Shown here piece by piece: positions 18,119 to 25,441 of a stretch of 64,000 bases of DNA; positions within the stretch are counted from its first letter, which is position 1, and each line of letters begins with the position of its first letter. The notes under the pieces are model-generated. The model was not told the DNA's origin. It made no database searches and was given only the letters and a program-made list of their open reading frames with translations. Position numbers and translations under genes: made by a program. This DNA comes from DASZTU01 sp035493835. GTDB lineage: Bacteria > Pseudomonadota > Alphaproteobacteria > Rhizobiales > Devosiaceae. The stretch lies in the NCBI GenBank assembly GCA_035493835.1, contig DATJHO010000093.1, positions 1-64,000 on the forward strand, written 5' to 3'.

Positions 18119-18484
18119 TCAGCCTTTCCCGGTGCGCCGGATCAGTTCGTTACGCAAAAAGCCGAGGTCCTCGACCTTGAGCTTGCCGATGTCGCGGGCG
18201 AGCCGGTTGGCGAATTCGGTCGCCTCCGGCGAAAGGCCGCCGGTATCGACCACCACGCGGGGATCCGAGAGCTCGGCAAGCCGCTGCAGTTCCTCCGCTT
18301 CGTCCCAGATGACGTTGAAATAGGTGATGATGCGCTGCAGCAGGACCCACGTCGGGGTGCCGCGCTTGCCGTGCTCCAGGGCCGAAAGATAGGCGCTCGA
18401 GACATTCAGCGCCTTGGCCATGTCCTTGAGCGACGCCCCGCGCTCCTCGCGCAGGGCTCGCAACTTCGCGCCGAGCGGGGTCAT
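18119..18484 (-). CDS. Xre-family helix-turn-helix regulator
   Basis: A 121-residue protein whose N-terminal half is a Cro/CI-type HTH: LRALREERGASLKDMAKAL, then VSSAYLSALEHGKRGTPTW. The C-terminal half (about 65-121) is an unassigned helical extension. The ATG overlaps the stop of the smr gene, so they are co-transcribed and probably coupled. No target operator could be identified. Confidence 0.85.
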   Translation of the reverse strand: MTPLGAKLRALREERGASLKDMAKALNVSSAYLSALEHGKRGTPTWVLLQRIITYFNVIWDEAEELQRLAELSDPRVVVDTGGLSPEATEFANRLARDIGKLKVEDLGFLRNELIRRTGKG

Positions 18485-19071
18485 CGGGTCATCATCCGCC
18501 GCAGTCGCACATAGTACGCCCCCTCGCCACCGTGGCCCTGCGCCGCGACGTCCCAGCCGGCGATCATCGGCGCCAAAGCCGGCTCGGACAGCCAGATCGG
18601 CAGCATCGTGCGTAAAATGCCGCGGTCGATAAGTTGCATCTCGTCCGTCTTCTTGAGGCCCTTGCCGGTGATGACCAGCAGCGTTCGGTCGCCGCGTGCG
18701 AGCCGGGAGGCCACAAAGCGCTGCAGCGCGGCGCGGGCTTCATCCTGCCGCATGCCATGGAGGTCGATGGTGCCGTCGATCTCGATCTGGCCCCGCACCA
18801 GGCGCCGGCGCATGCGCGGCTCGATCTGGCGCCCGGCCTCGGTCGGCGGTTTTGGCGAGGTCCTGGGCTCATAGGAGGGCAGGGTCGGCCCGCGCCACTT
18901 GGCGCCCTTGTTAAAGACCGGCGGCTGCTTGGGTTCGGGAACCGGTAGCGGCGGTGGGGGCGGGGGCGGCTCCTCCGGCTCGGGCCGTAGGGGGGTAACC
19001 GTCTTCTTCACTTCCGCCCAAAGATACCAGTCCCGCAACGGCGGGCCCTTTTTCACGACGCGTTTCGACAT
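18481..19071 (-). CDS. Smr-domain protein (MutS2 C-terminal-like)
   Basis: A 196-residue protein with a Pro-rich low-complexity N-terminus (a run of about nine prolines near residues 35-44) and a C-terminal Smr domain. IDGTIDLHGMRQDEARAAL gives the LDLHG motif and LLVITGKG gives the GxG motif. Smr domains have endonuclease activity on DNA or RNA in characterised proteins; the role of stand-alone proteins like this is less clear. It sits between the Tim44-like gene and the overlapping Xre gene. Confidence 0.9.
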   Translation of the reverse strand: MSKRVVKKGPPLRDWYLWAEVKKTVTPLRPEPEEPPPPPPPLPVPEPKQPPVFNKGAKWRGPTLPSYEPRTSPKPPTEAGRQIEPRMRRRLVRGQIEIDGTIDLHGMRQDEARAALQRFVASRLARGDRTLLVITGKGLKKTDEMQLIDRGILRTMLPIWLSEPALAPMIAGWDVAAQGHGGEGAYYVRLRRMMTR

Positions 19072-19092
19072 AGGGCTCGCCGGAAAAGGGGG

Positions 19093-19812
19093 CTATTCGA
19101 GCTGGTTGGTCGCCACCAGCTTCCAATTGGGGTCGCGCGACTTGGGATTGCGGGCGAACGTCCATTCGTCGGCAATTGTCTTGACCTGGTCAGGCGTTCC
19201 CTCGGCCACCGCACCATCCTTGTCGCGGGTCACCGTCACCACCTCGGCATGGAATTGCACCGAGACCAGTGCGTTGCGCTTGTCGACCTGGGCGTGGGAG
19301 ATTTCGACCTTGGGCAGGCCGACAAAGGTGAAATCGACCTTCTCCCCAGCCGCCTCGCGCGTCGCCATCGCCTGCTCGAAACCGTCATAGACGTCCTTTT
19401 CGAGCAGGTTTTTCAGTGTCTTGCGGTCGCCCGCCGCAAACGCGGTCAACACCATCTCGTAGGCCTGCTTGGCGCCTTCGAGGAACGATTTCGGGCTGAA
19501 GGTGGGATCAGCGGCGACAACGGCGTTGAAACCCTCGGCAATTGCGGCATCGCCATGCGAGAACTGCTCGATCTCCGCCTCCAGCTTGCGGCGCCGCAGC
19601 CCCTCGTCATTGGATTCGGGGACCGGGGACCGGGGCCGCAGCGTGAGCACATTCTCCTCCGCCTTGCGCTCGGGCGCCGCCTCCGGCTTGCTCGGATCCA
19701 CGGGCGGCCGTTCATGGCCGATGCGGGTACCCAGCACCTGGCGCAGACGGAACAGCACCACGATGGCCACGCCGATGACGATGAGGGTCGGGATGTCGAA
19801 AAACTCGTCCAT
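19093..19812 (-). CDS. Tim44-like domain protein, membrane-anchored
   Basis: A 239-residue protein starting MDEFFDIPTLIVIGVAIVVLF, so the N-terminus is one membrane anchor. A charged linker is followed by a Tim44-like/NTF2-fold domain (from about residue 90, FNAVVAADPTFSPKSFLEGA) with a conserved-looking end in NPKSRDPNWKLVAT. Alphaproteobacterial Tim44-like proteins (TimA) are proposed ancestors of mitochondrial Tim44. An in-frame extension to 19860 is less likely because the anchor normally begins the protein. Confidence 0.88.
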   Translation of the reverse strand: MDEFFDIPTLIVIGVAIVVLFRLRQVLGTRIGHERPPVDPSKPEAAPERKAEENVLTLRPRSPVPESNDEGLRRRKLEAEIEQFSHGDAAIAEGFNAVVAADPTFSPKSFLEGAKQAYEMVLTAFAAGDRKTLKNLLEKDVYDGFEQAMATREAAGEKVDFTFVGLPKVEISHAQVDKRNALVSVQFHAEVVTVTRDKDGAVAEGTPDQVKTIADEWTFARNPKSRDPNWKLVATNQLE

Positions 19813-20011
19813 GAAACTCACTGGGGCCGTTACGGGAGAGCAGGCGGTGGGGCATCGCATAAGCCCCGAACGTGCTTATATATAGGCAAAGCTAACCCCA
19901 AAACCAGTTCACCATTGGCAAACGTTTACTGAAGGTGAATTGGCGGCACGCCCGCCGGCCGTCGATGCCGGAAATGGCCGGCGGCGGGCTGATCTTGTTG
20001 GAAGGAATGCG

Positions 20012-20458
20012 GTGCCCGCTCGCATGGTTTTTCTGGTCTTCCTGGCGCTGCCCCTGATTGAGATCGCCTTGTTCATTTTGATCGGCGGCGCCATCGGGGT
20101 TGGGCCGACGCTGCTGGGGGTTGTGCTGAGCACTGTCTTCGGCTCGCTGATCATTCGCCAACAGGGTCTGAAACTTCTTGCCGAAGTGCGCGAGACCATG
20201 GGCCGCGGGGTGCTGCCGGCCCGTTCGCTCGCTGACGCCATGCTGGTGAGCGTGGCGGGCGCGTTGCTGGTCGTGCCCGGCTATTTTACCGACATCCTCG
20301 GCCTTTTGCTGCTGGTCCCGCCGTTCAGGACGCTGCTCTATCGCTTCCTCGGCGGGCGGATGCGGGCAATGAGCCCGACCCCGCGGCCGGGGTGGCCCGG
20401 CGGCCCTCAGGGCCCGCGCACGATCGAGCTGGACGATGACGATTTCCGGCAGCGCTAG
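20012..20458 (+). CDS. fxsA: FxsA family membrane protein
   Basis: About 148 residues starting at GTG 20012 (VPARMVFLVFLALPLIEIAL), with AGGA 5 bases upstream. The ATG at 20024 is an alternative start. FxsA proteins have an N-terminal pair of helices with PLIEI and GPTLLGVVLS-type sequence, then helices around VAGALLVVPGYFTDILGLLL. All are seen here. In E. coli, FxsA overproduction blocks exclusion of phage T7 by plasmid F; the normal role is unknown. It is divergent from the Tim44-like gene. Confidence 0.9.
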   Translation: MPARMVFLVFLALPLIEIALFILIGGAIGVGPTLLGVVLSTVFGSLIIRQQGLKLLAEVRETMGRGVLPARSLADAMLVSVAGALLVVPGYFTDILGLLLLVPPFRTLLYRFLGGRMRAMSPTPRPGWPGGPQGPRTIELDDDDFRQR

Positions 20459-20545
20459 CGCCCGGGACATGGGCGCACCTGCTTGTTCGACCTGCGCAAA
20501 AATGCTAGCGAGCCGTCATCCATTGACACCCTGAGGACAAGCAAC

Positions 20546-21019
20546 GTGGCCGACGAACCCAGCGCAGACAACGCGCCCTCCATGAACCTGATCGGCCAGT
20601 ATATTCGCGACCTCTCCTTTGAGAGCCCGGGCGCTCCGGGCAGCATCATGCTTGGCTCCGGCAATCCGGAGTTCAATGTCGGCATCAGCGTGGGCGTCAA
20701 GAAGCAGGCCGACGAGATTTTTGCCGTCGAGGTCAACATCAATGCCAGGGCCGTCCGCGACAATTCTGTGCTGTTTGCGGTGGAGCTGGTTTATGGCGGC
20801 GTCTTCCGCATTCGCAACATCGCCGAGCCGCAGTTGAGCCAGCTATTGCTGATCGAATGCCCGCGCCTGATTTTCCCGTTCGCCCGGCAAGTGCTCGCCA
20901 GCGTCACCCAGCAGGGCGGCTTCCCGCCGCTGCTGATGGAGCCGGTCGACTTCGGGCAGCTTTATCTCCAGAACCTGCAGCAGGCGCAGGCGGCCCCGGC
21001 GCCCTCGAACACCAACTGA
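20546..21019 (+). CDS. secB: Protein-export chaperone SecB
   Basis: A 157-residue cytoplasmic chaperone that keeps preproteins unfolded and hands them to SecA. The MNLIGQYIRDLSFESPGAP N-terminal strand and the CPRLIFPFARQVLASVTQQGG region are diagnostic. I chose GTG at 20546 with a GAGGA about 10 bases upstream. A long stem-loop with a T-run follows the stop by 23 bases. Confidence 0.95.
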   Translation: MADEPSADNAPSMNLIGQYIRDLSFESPGAPGSIMLGSGNPEFNVGISVGVKKQADEIFAVEVNINARAVRDNSVLFAVELVYGGVFRIRNIAEPQLSQLLLIECPRLIFPFARQVLASVTQQGGFPPLLMEPVDFGQLYLQNLQQAQAAPAPSNTN

Positions 21020-21042
21020 GGTTGCTCCACCTACGGTGAAGC

Positions 21043-21079
21043 AACAGAGATTCCCGCGAAGGCGGGAATCTCTGTTTTT
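21043..21079 (+). terminator. Intrinsic terminator of secB built from a family B repeat
   Basis: AACAGAGATTCCCGC and GCGGGAATCTCTGTT are perfect 15-bp inverted arms around a GAAG loop, and the right arm runs into five T residues. It has the core of the family B repeat (TTCCCGCGAAGGCGGGAA), so a mobile-like repeat serves as terminator. Confidence 0.85.
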
Positions 21080-21143
21080 GCTCGTGCTCGGCAAAGACTG
21101 GCGGAGGCAAGGCGAAGCGTCATTCAGGGCGACGGGCGGAAGG

Positions 21144-21857
21144 TCAGGCGACCGCCGCTTCGGGCTCGTCGTAATAGGCCCAGAGCGGTTCGGGACCCAG
21201 CGTCTTGAGCAGCGCCTGGTGCGCTTCAAGCGTCGCCACATCGAGCCGCGGCGGCAGCGGACTTGGTCGCGGCGCCACGGGCAGGCGCGGCCGCTCCAAT
21301 TCGCCCGGCAGCACGACCGCCTCGGGGGTAAGGGCGAGACCGACCTGCCGGCCGCCGATCAGCTCGAGATAGACCTCGGCCAGGATCTCGCTGTCGAGCA
21401 ACGCCCCGTGCAGCGTCCGCCTGGAATTGTCGATGCCATAGTGCTTGCAGAGCGAATCGAGGCTGACGCGCGCGCCCGGGTGAACTTTCCGCGCCAGCAG
21501 GACGGTATCGATCACCTCGTTGGTGAGTTCGGCCAGCTTCAGCCGCGAGCGCTCGGCATTGATGAAACCGATATCGAAGGCGGCGTTGTGAATGATGAGC
21601 GTCGCATCGCCGACGAACTCGGCGAAGTCGTTGACCACCGCAGCGAATTTCGGCTTGTCGCTGAGAAACGCCTCCGAGAGCCCGTGCACCTTGAACGCCT
21701 CTTCCGGCATGCCGCGCTCGGGATTGATGTAGACGTGAAAGTGCCGGCCGGACGGGATGTGGTTGATCAGCTCGATGCAGCCGATCTCGACGATGCGGTC
21801 GCCCGTCAGCGGGTTAAGGCCGGTGGTTTCGGTGTCGAGGACAATTTCGCGCTTCAT
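21144..21857 (-). CDS. dnaQ: DNA polymerase III epsilon subunit, 3'-5' proofreading exonuclease
   Basis: A 237-residue DEDD exonuclease. ExoI is VLDTETTGL near residue 7, ExoII lies in LIIHNAAFDIGFIN near residue 88, and the ExoIII epsilon region in LHGALLDSEILAEVYLEL near residue 148. I chose ATG 21857 because the protein conventionally begins MKREIVLDTETTG; the longer open frame upstream is atypical. It lies behind coaE with a family E repeat in the 85-base gap. Confidence 0.95.
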   Translation of the reverse strand: MKREIVLDTETTGLNPLTGDRIVEIGCIELINHIPSGRHFHVYINPERGMPEEAFKVHGLSEAFLSDKPKFAAVVNDFAEFVGDATLIIHNAAFDIGFINAERSRLKLAELTNEVIDTVLLARKVHPGARVSLDSLCKHYGIDNSRRTLHGALLDSEILAEVYLELIGGRQVGLALTPEAVVLPGELERPRLPVAPRPSPLPPRLDVATLEAHQALLKTLGPEPLWAYYDEPEAAVA

Positions 21858-21868
21858 GCAATTCCCGC

Positions 21869-21923
21869 CAGAGCGTTTCCAGGAAAAGTGGCTCCCACTT
21901 TTCCGGTCCGGAAACGCGACATA
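21869..21923 (+). repeat. Family E repeat, copy 2
   Basis: GAGCGTTTCCAGGAAAAGTG followed by GCTCCCACTTTTCCGG and GGAAACGC is an imperfect palindrome whose ends GCGTTTCC and GGAAACGC pair exactly. It lies in the coaE-dnaQ gap and matches copy 1 at 12183-12236. Confidence 0.75.
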
Positions 21924-21942
21924 ACAAAGACTTGGAGCTCGG

Positions 21943-22557
21943 TCAGCGTTTCCGTGGAACGATGAACGGCTCCGGGTGCACGCCGAGGTTTTTGACCAGC
22001 GCTTCCACCTGCGCCTCGACTTCCAGCATGGGTGCGGAGGTATCGAAGACATAGGTCGCCTGCCGCTTCTTTTCGGCCTGTGGCATCTGGCGGGCAAGAA
22101 TGGCGTCGAGTTTTTCAACCGTCATTCCGGGGCGCGCCAGTGCCCGCTGCCGCTGCGTCGCCTCGTCGACAATAGTAACGGCGACGGCATCGAGGCCATA
22201 GTCATGGCCGCTCTCGAAAAGCAGCGGGATATCGACGACGGCAAGCGGGGCGCCGGACGCCTCGGCCTCCGCGAGAAAATCGGCCACCCTGCGCCGCACC
22301 AGTGGATGGACGATGCTTTCGAGCAGGGCGATACGGCCGGGGTCGGCAATCAGCAGCGCACTGAGCGCCTGCCGGTCGATCTGGTCATCGCTGACCACCC
22401 CAGGAAACGCCTCGCTCACCGGAGCGACGGCTTCGCCGGCATAAAGCTCATGCACCGCCGCATCGGACGAAAAGGTCGGCACGCCGAGCCGTTCAAAACT
22501 TTTCAGCACCGTCGACTTGCCGGTCGCGATCGAGCCGGTGAGGCCGAGTTTCAGCAT
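21943..22557 (-). CDS. coaE: Dephospho-CoA kinase
   Basis: A 204-residue P-loop kinase catalysing the last step of coenzyme A synthesis. It starts MLKLGLTGSIATGKSTVLKSF, with the P-loop at about 8-15, and continues with DDQIDRQALSALLIADP and VVDIPLLFESG, both typical. The ATG overlaps the aroE stop (ATGA). The order maf-aroE-coaE-dnaQ next to the origin is standard in Hyphomicrobiales. Confidence 0.95.
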   Translation of the reverse strand: MLKLGLTGSIATGKSTVLKSFERLGVPTFSSDAAVHELYAGEAVAPVSEAFPGVVSDDQIDRQALSALLIADPGRIALLESIVHPLVRRRVADFLAEAEASGAPLAVVDIPLLFESGHDYGLDAVAVTIVDEATQRQRALARPGMTVEKLDAILARQMPQAEKKRQATYVFDTSAPMLEVEAQVEALVKNLGVHPEPFIVPRKR

Positions 22558-23381
22558 CAGAGCGTTGCCTCCACCGCCGCCCGCAAGGCCGGGGTGACAT
22601 CGGGCCTGATGCCAAACCACGCCTCAAAACCCGGCACGGCCTGATGCAGCAGCATGCCAAGGCCGTCGACGGTGTTGAGGCCCAGGCGGGCGGCATCAGC
22701 CAGCAGCGGCGTTTCGAGCGGGACGTAGACGAGATCGGTGACCAGCGCGCCTTTTGGCAGGCGGTCGAGCGGCAGGTCGGAAAACCGGCTGCCATGCATG
22801 CCGACCGATGTGGCGTTGACCAGCAATTTCGCCTTTGGGGCGAGTTCGGCAAAAGCTCCCCATGGCGCCGCTCGAACCGGGCTGCCGATGGCCCGGGCGA
22901 CCGCCTCGGCCTTTTCCGGCGAGCGGTTGAGCAAGTGGATTGTGCCGACGCCGCGCTCTTTAAGCGCCACCAGCACGGCGCGGCAGGCGCCGCCCGCGCC
23001 CAGGACGATCGACTCCTCGAGGTCATCGCTCCAGCCGGGCGCCTGCTGGTCGAGGTTGCCCAGAAAACCCATGAAATCAGTATTGAAGCCATGGATTTTT
23101 TGGCCCTTGGCCACGAGCGTATTGACCGCCCCGATGGTCTCAGCCAGCGGATCGACGCTGTCGCAAAGCGCGAAAACCGGCTCCTTGAGCGGGATCGTCA
23201 CGTTGCCACCCACAAATTCGCCGGCGCGCAGCCTTGCGAACAGGGCCGGGAGTGCCGCCGGCTCCACGTCGATCGCTTCATAGCTGCCATCGATGCCATG
23301 AGCCTTGAGCCAGCTGCCATGGATCAGCGGCGAGCGCGAATGCACGATCGGGTGCCCGATGACGAACGCCTTCCTGGTCAA
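22557..23381 (-). CDS. aroE: Shikimate dehydrogenase
   Basis: A 274-residue NADP-dependent enzyme of aromatic amino acid synthesis. Substrate-binding sequence HPIVHSRSPLIHG is near the N-terminus, the catalytic Lys is in NVTIPLKEPVF near residue 70, and the nucleotide loop is VLGAGGACRAVL near residue 135. The best start is TTG at 23381, which overlaps the maf stop (TTGA) and gives the family N-terminus LTRKAFVIGHP. No ATG lies nearby. Translation is probably coupled to maf. Confidence 0.93.
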   Translation of the reverse strand: MTRKAFVIGHPIVHSRSPLIHGSWLKAHGIDGSYEAIDVEPAALPALFARLRAGEFVGGNVTIPLKEPVFALCDSVDPLAETIGAVNTLVAKGQKIHGFNTDFMGFLGNLDQQAPGWSDDLEESIVLGAGGACRAVLVALKERGVGTIHLLNRSPEKAEAVARAIGSPVRAAPWGAFAELAPKAKLLVNATSVGMHGSRFSDLPLDRLPKGALVTDLVYVPLETPLLADAARLGLNTVDGLGMLLHQAVPGFEAWFGIRPDVTPALRAAVEATL

Positions 23382-24001
23382 TCGCTGCCCCGGCCGGTAA
23401 GCGCTTCTGGCGCATGATGGCGCAGCGCCTCGAGCAGGGGCAGCAGCGGCAGGCCCAAAATGGTGAAATAGTCGCCCTTGACGCTTTCGAACAGGCGGAT
23501 GGAAGGACCTTCCAAACGGTAGCCGCCGACCGATGGGAGCAATTCCTCGCCTTCGAGCGCCAAAACCTCTTCGAGTTCGTCCTCGGAAAACTCGCGCAGG
23601 GTCAACTCGGCCGTCTCGACCGCCGACCAAACGAGTTCACCCTTGAGCGCCAGCGCCACCCCGGCATGGAGACGATGGGTCTTGCCGCGAAGGTTGAGCA
23701 ATTGCCGCCGGGCATCGTCAATGGTTGCCGGCTTGTGGAGCAGCTCATAGCCGAGCGCCAGCGTCTGGTCCGCCCCGATCACGACCGCATCGGGCGCTGT
23801 GCTCGCCACGGCGCGGGCCTTGGCCTCGGCCAAAATGGACGCAACCGTGCGGCCATCGGCACCGGCCGCCATCGCATCGCTTTCCACAGCCCTCTCATCG
23901 ATCGCGGCGGGCGTGGTCGTAAAGCTCAGACCGGCCCCGGCGAGCAGGGTTTTTCGCGTGCGGCTCTGGCTGGCAAGGATGAGCATGCTTTGATTTTCCA
24001 C
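23378..24001 (-). CDS. maf: Maf-family nucleotide pyrophosphatase
   Basis: A 207-residue nucleotide pyrophosphatase of the Maf/YceF family, thought to sanitise modified nucleotides. LILASQSRTRKTLLAGAG at the start and VVIGADQTLALG near residue 75 are diagnostic. GTG at 24001 has GGAGG 5 bases upstream. ATG at 23986 (MLILAS) is the more conventional N-terminus and remains possible. It is the first gene leftward from the candidate origin and is transcribed away from it. Confidence 0.92.
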   Translation of the reverse strand: MENQSMLILASQSRTRKTLLAGAGLSFTTTPAAIDERAVESDAMAAGADGRTVASILAEAKARAVASTAPDAVVIGADQTLALGYELLHKPATIDDARRQLLNLRGKTHRLHAGVALALKGELVWSAVETAELTLREFSEDELEEVLALEGEELLPSVGGYRLEGPSIRLFESVKGDYFTILGLPLLPLLEALRHHAPEALTGRGSD

Positions 24002-24086
24002 ACTGTCCTCCCCAGCTCAAGGCGCATTTTGGCACATCGGCGGGCCAAATGCGCCCTCGGCCGAGTTGTGCCCGCTAGCTCGGAAT

Positions 24087-24095
24087 TCATCCACA
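24087..24095 (+). promoter_or_regulatory. DnaA-box-like site 1
   Basis: TCATCCACA differs from the consensus TTATCCACA at one position. Confidence 0.65.
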
Positions 24096-24138
24096 GTCTG
24101 GCCCCCCGGGAGAGAGAGTTCAGCCAGAGGAATGCCTA

Positions 24139-24147
24139 CGTGGATAA
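24139..24147 (-). promoter_or_regulatory. DnaA-box-like site 2
   Basis: On the minus strand this reads TTATCCACG, one mismatch (last base) to TTATCCACA. Confidence 0.65.
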
Positions 24148-24182
24148 CCGAATTGCCCAGTCGGAAGATTTCCCCAATTTGG

Positions 24183-24197
24183 TTAACCTTCCGTTAA
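24183..24197. promoter_or_regulatory. CtrA box 1 in oriC
   Basis: TTAACCTTCCGTTAA is a perfect TTAA-N7-TTAA, the full binding sequence of the cell-cycle regulator CtrA. The centre of this site is 29 bp from the centre of the second box. Confidence 0.8.
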
Positions 24198-24211
24198 CAT
24201 CGATGGGGTCA

Positions 24212-24226
24212 TTAACCCCTTGTTAA
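24212..24226. promoter_or_regulatory. CtrA box 2 in oriC
   Basis: TTAACCCCTTGTTAA is a second perfect TTAA-N7-TTAA. In Caulobacter, CtrA bound at such sites blocks initiation; the same role is inferred here. Confidence 0.8.
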
Positions 24227-24250
24227 AGCTTGAGGCTTTTCTCAGCCTTT

Positions 24251-24255
24251 GACTC
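24251..24255. promoter_or_regulatory. GANTC (CcrM) site in oriC
   Basis: GACTC, target of the cell-cycle methyltransferase CcrM. It lies between the second CtrA box and the third DnaA-like box. No ccrM gene is in the window. Confidence 0.6.
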
Positions 24256-24266
24256 TTCGCCGGGCG

Positions 24267-24275
24267 ATGTCCACA
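24267..24275 (+). promoter_or_regulatory. DnaA-box-like site 3 (weak)
   Basis: ATGTCCACA has two mismatches to TTATCCACA. Confidence 0.4.
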
Positions 24276-24322
24276 AGCGTTCTTATGACGTTAACGGCCC
24301 CCTCGGAATAGCCCTGCGGCAT

Positions 24323-24331
24323 TGTGGATGG
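24323..24331 (-). promoter_or_regulatory. DnaA-box-like site 4 (weak)
   Basis: On the minus strand CCATCCACA, two mismatches to TTATCCACA. Confidence 0.4.
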
Positions 24332-24371
24332 GGAAAAATTCAGGCAAAACACCGCCATGATAATGATCATT

Positions 24372-24399
24372 AAGAATCTAGATTCTTTTCTAGAGATTC
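24372..24399. promoter_or_regulatory. Palindromic GANTC cluster upstream of hemE
   Basis: AAGAATCTAGATTCTT (24372-24387) is a perfect 16-bp palindrome containing GAATC and GATTC. A third site, GATTC at 24395-24399, lies 5 bases before the hemE start. Two TCTAGA hexamers are spaced 12 bp apart. Three CcrM sites in 26 bp directly before hemE could tie hemE expression or origin firing to methylation state. Confidence 0.55.
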
Positions 24400-24403
24400 A
24401 GCC

Positions 24404-25441
24404 GTGACCACCGCCGTGCCCAAACCGCTTCTCGAAACGATCCGCGGCAAGCGACAAGAGCGCCCCCCGATCTGGATCATGCGGCAGGCCGGTCGCTACC
24501 TGCCGGAGTACCGCGAGGTCAGGGCGAGGGCGAAGGATTTTCTCGAGCTGTGCTACACGCCGGCCCTGGCCCGCGAAGTGACGCTGCAACCGCTCCGTCG
24601 TTTCGACCTCGATGCGGCTATCCTCTTTTCCGACATTCTCGTCATTCCCGACGCCCTTGGCCAGAACGTGCGTTTCGAGCCGGGCGAGGGACCGGTGCTG
24701 GAACCGGTAAGCGCGAGGAGCATCGCTAATCTCCGCCCGGAGCGCGTGCTGGAAGCACTGGCGCCAGTCCTCGAGACGGTGGAAGGGGTGAGGAGCGATC
24801 TGCCCCCCGACAAGACGCTGATCGGCTTCTGCGGCGCCCCCTGGACCGTTGCGACCTACATGATCGGCGGCCGCGGCTCCTCCGACCAGGCGGCGGCGCG
24901 GCTGTTTGCCCTGCGCGAGCCCGAGGCATTTTCCGCCCTTCTGGATATCCTCATCGAAGCGAGCACGAACTATCTTGTCGCCCAGCTGCGCGCCGGCGCC
25001 GACGCGGTGCAGATTTTCGAGAGTTGGGCCCAGAACCTCGATGAGGAGGCGCTTGCCGCCTATGTGATCGAGCCGAACCGCCGGATCGTTGCCGGCGTGC
25101 GCGCCGCAATCCCCGATGCACCGATCATCGGCTTTCCCCGCGGGGCGGCGAGGATGCTGGGAACCTACGCCACGACAACCGGGGTCGACATGGTCGGTCT
25201 CGACCAGATGCTGCCGCTCGGTTTCATCAAAGAGATCTTGCCAGAGGGTTTTGCCGTCCAGGGCAATCTCGACCCCTTGCGACTCACTGTCGGCGGTGAC
25301 CAGATGGCGCGCCGCGCGGAGGCGATCATTGCCGCCTTCGCCGACCGGCCGCATGTGTTCAATCTCGGGCATGGCGTCATCCCGGAAACCCCGATAGAGC
25401 ATGTCGCCGAATTGGTCAGGATCGTGAAGGGGCAGCGGTGA
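24404..25441 (+). CDS. hemE: Uroporphyrinogen III decarboxylase
   Basis: A 345-residue haem-biosynthesis enzyme that removes four carboxylates from uroporphyrinogen III. The signature PIWIMRQAGRYLPEY is near residue 25, and FCGAPWTVATYMIGG near residue 145 is typical. The start is GTG at 24404 with only a weak AGAG upstream. The stop overlaps the hemJ start (TGATG), so hemE and hemJ are coupled. Confidence 0.96.
   Translation: MTTAVPKPLLETIRGKRQERPPIWIMRQAGRYLPEYREVRARAKDFLELCYTPALAREVTLQPLRRFDLDAAILFSDILVIPDALGQNVRFEPGEGPVLEPVSARSIANLRPERVLEALAPVLETVEGVRSDLPPDKTLIGFCGAPWTVATYMIGGRGSSDQAAARLFALREPEAFSALLDILIEASTNYLVAQLRAGADAVQIFESWAQNLDEEALAAYVIEPNRRIVAGVRAAIPDAPIIGFPRGAARMLGTYATTTGVDMVGLDQMLPLGFIKEILPEGFAVQGNLDPLRLTVGGDQMARRAEAIIAAFADRPHVFNLGHGVIPETPIEHVAELVRIVKGQR

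Larger units (their letters stand above)
24002..24403. other. Candidate chromosomal replication origin (oriC)
   Basis: A 402-bp non-coding region between divergent maf and hemE. It holds four DnaA-box-like 9-mers, two perfect CtrA boxes, four GANTC sites and an AT-rich palindromic end. Caulobacter oriC is also adjacent to hemE and carries CtrA and DnaA sites, and the known Hyphomicrobiales gene order near hemE supports this. Genes immediately on both sides point away from it. No base-composition calculation was possible, so the call rests on motifs and synteny. Confidence 0.82.
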
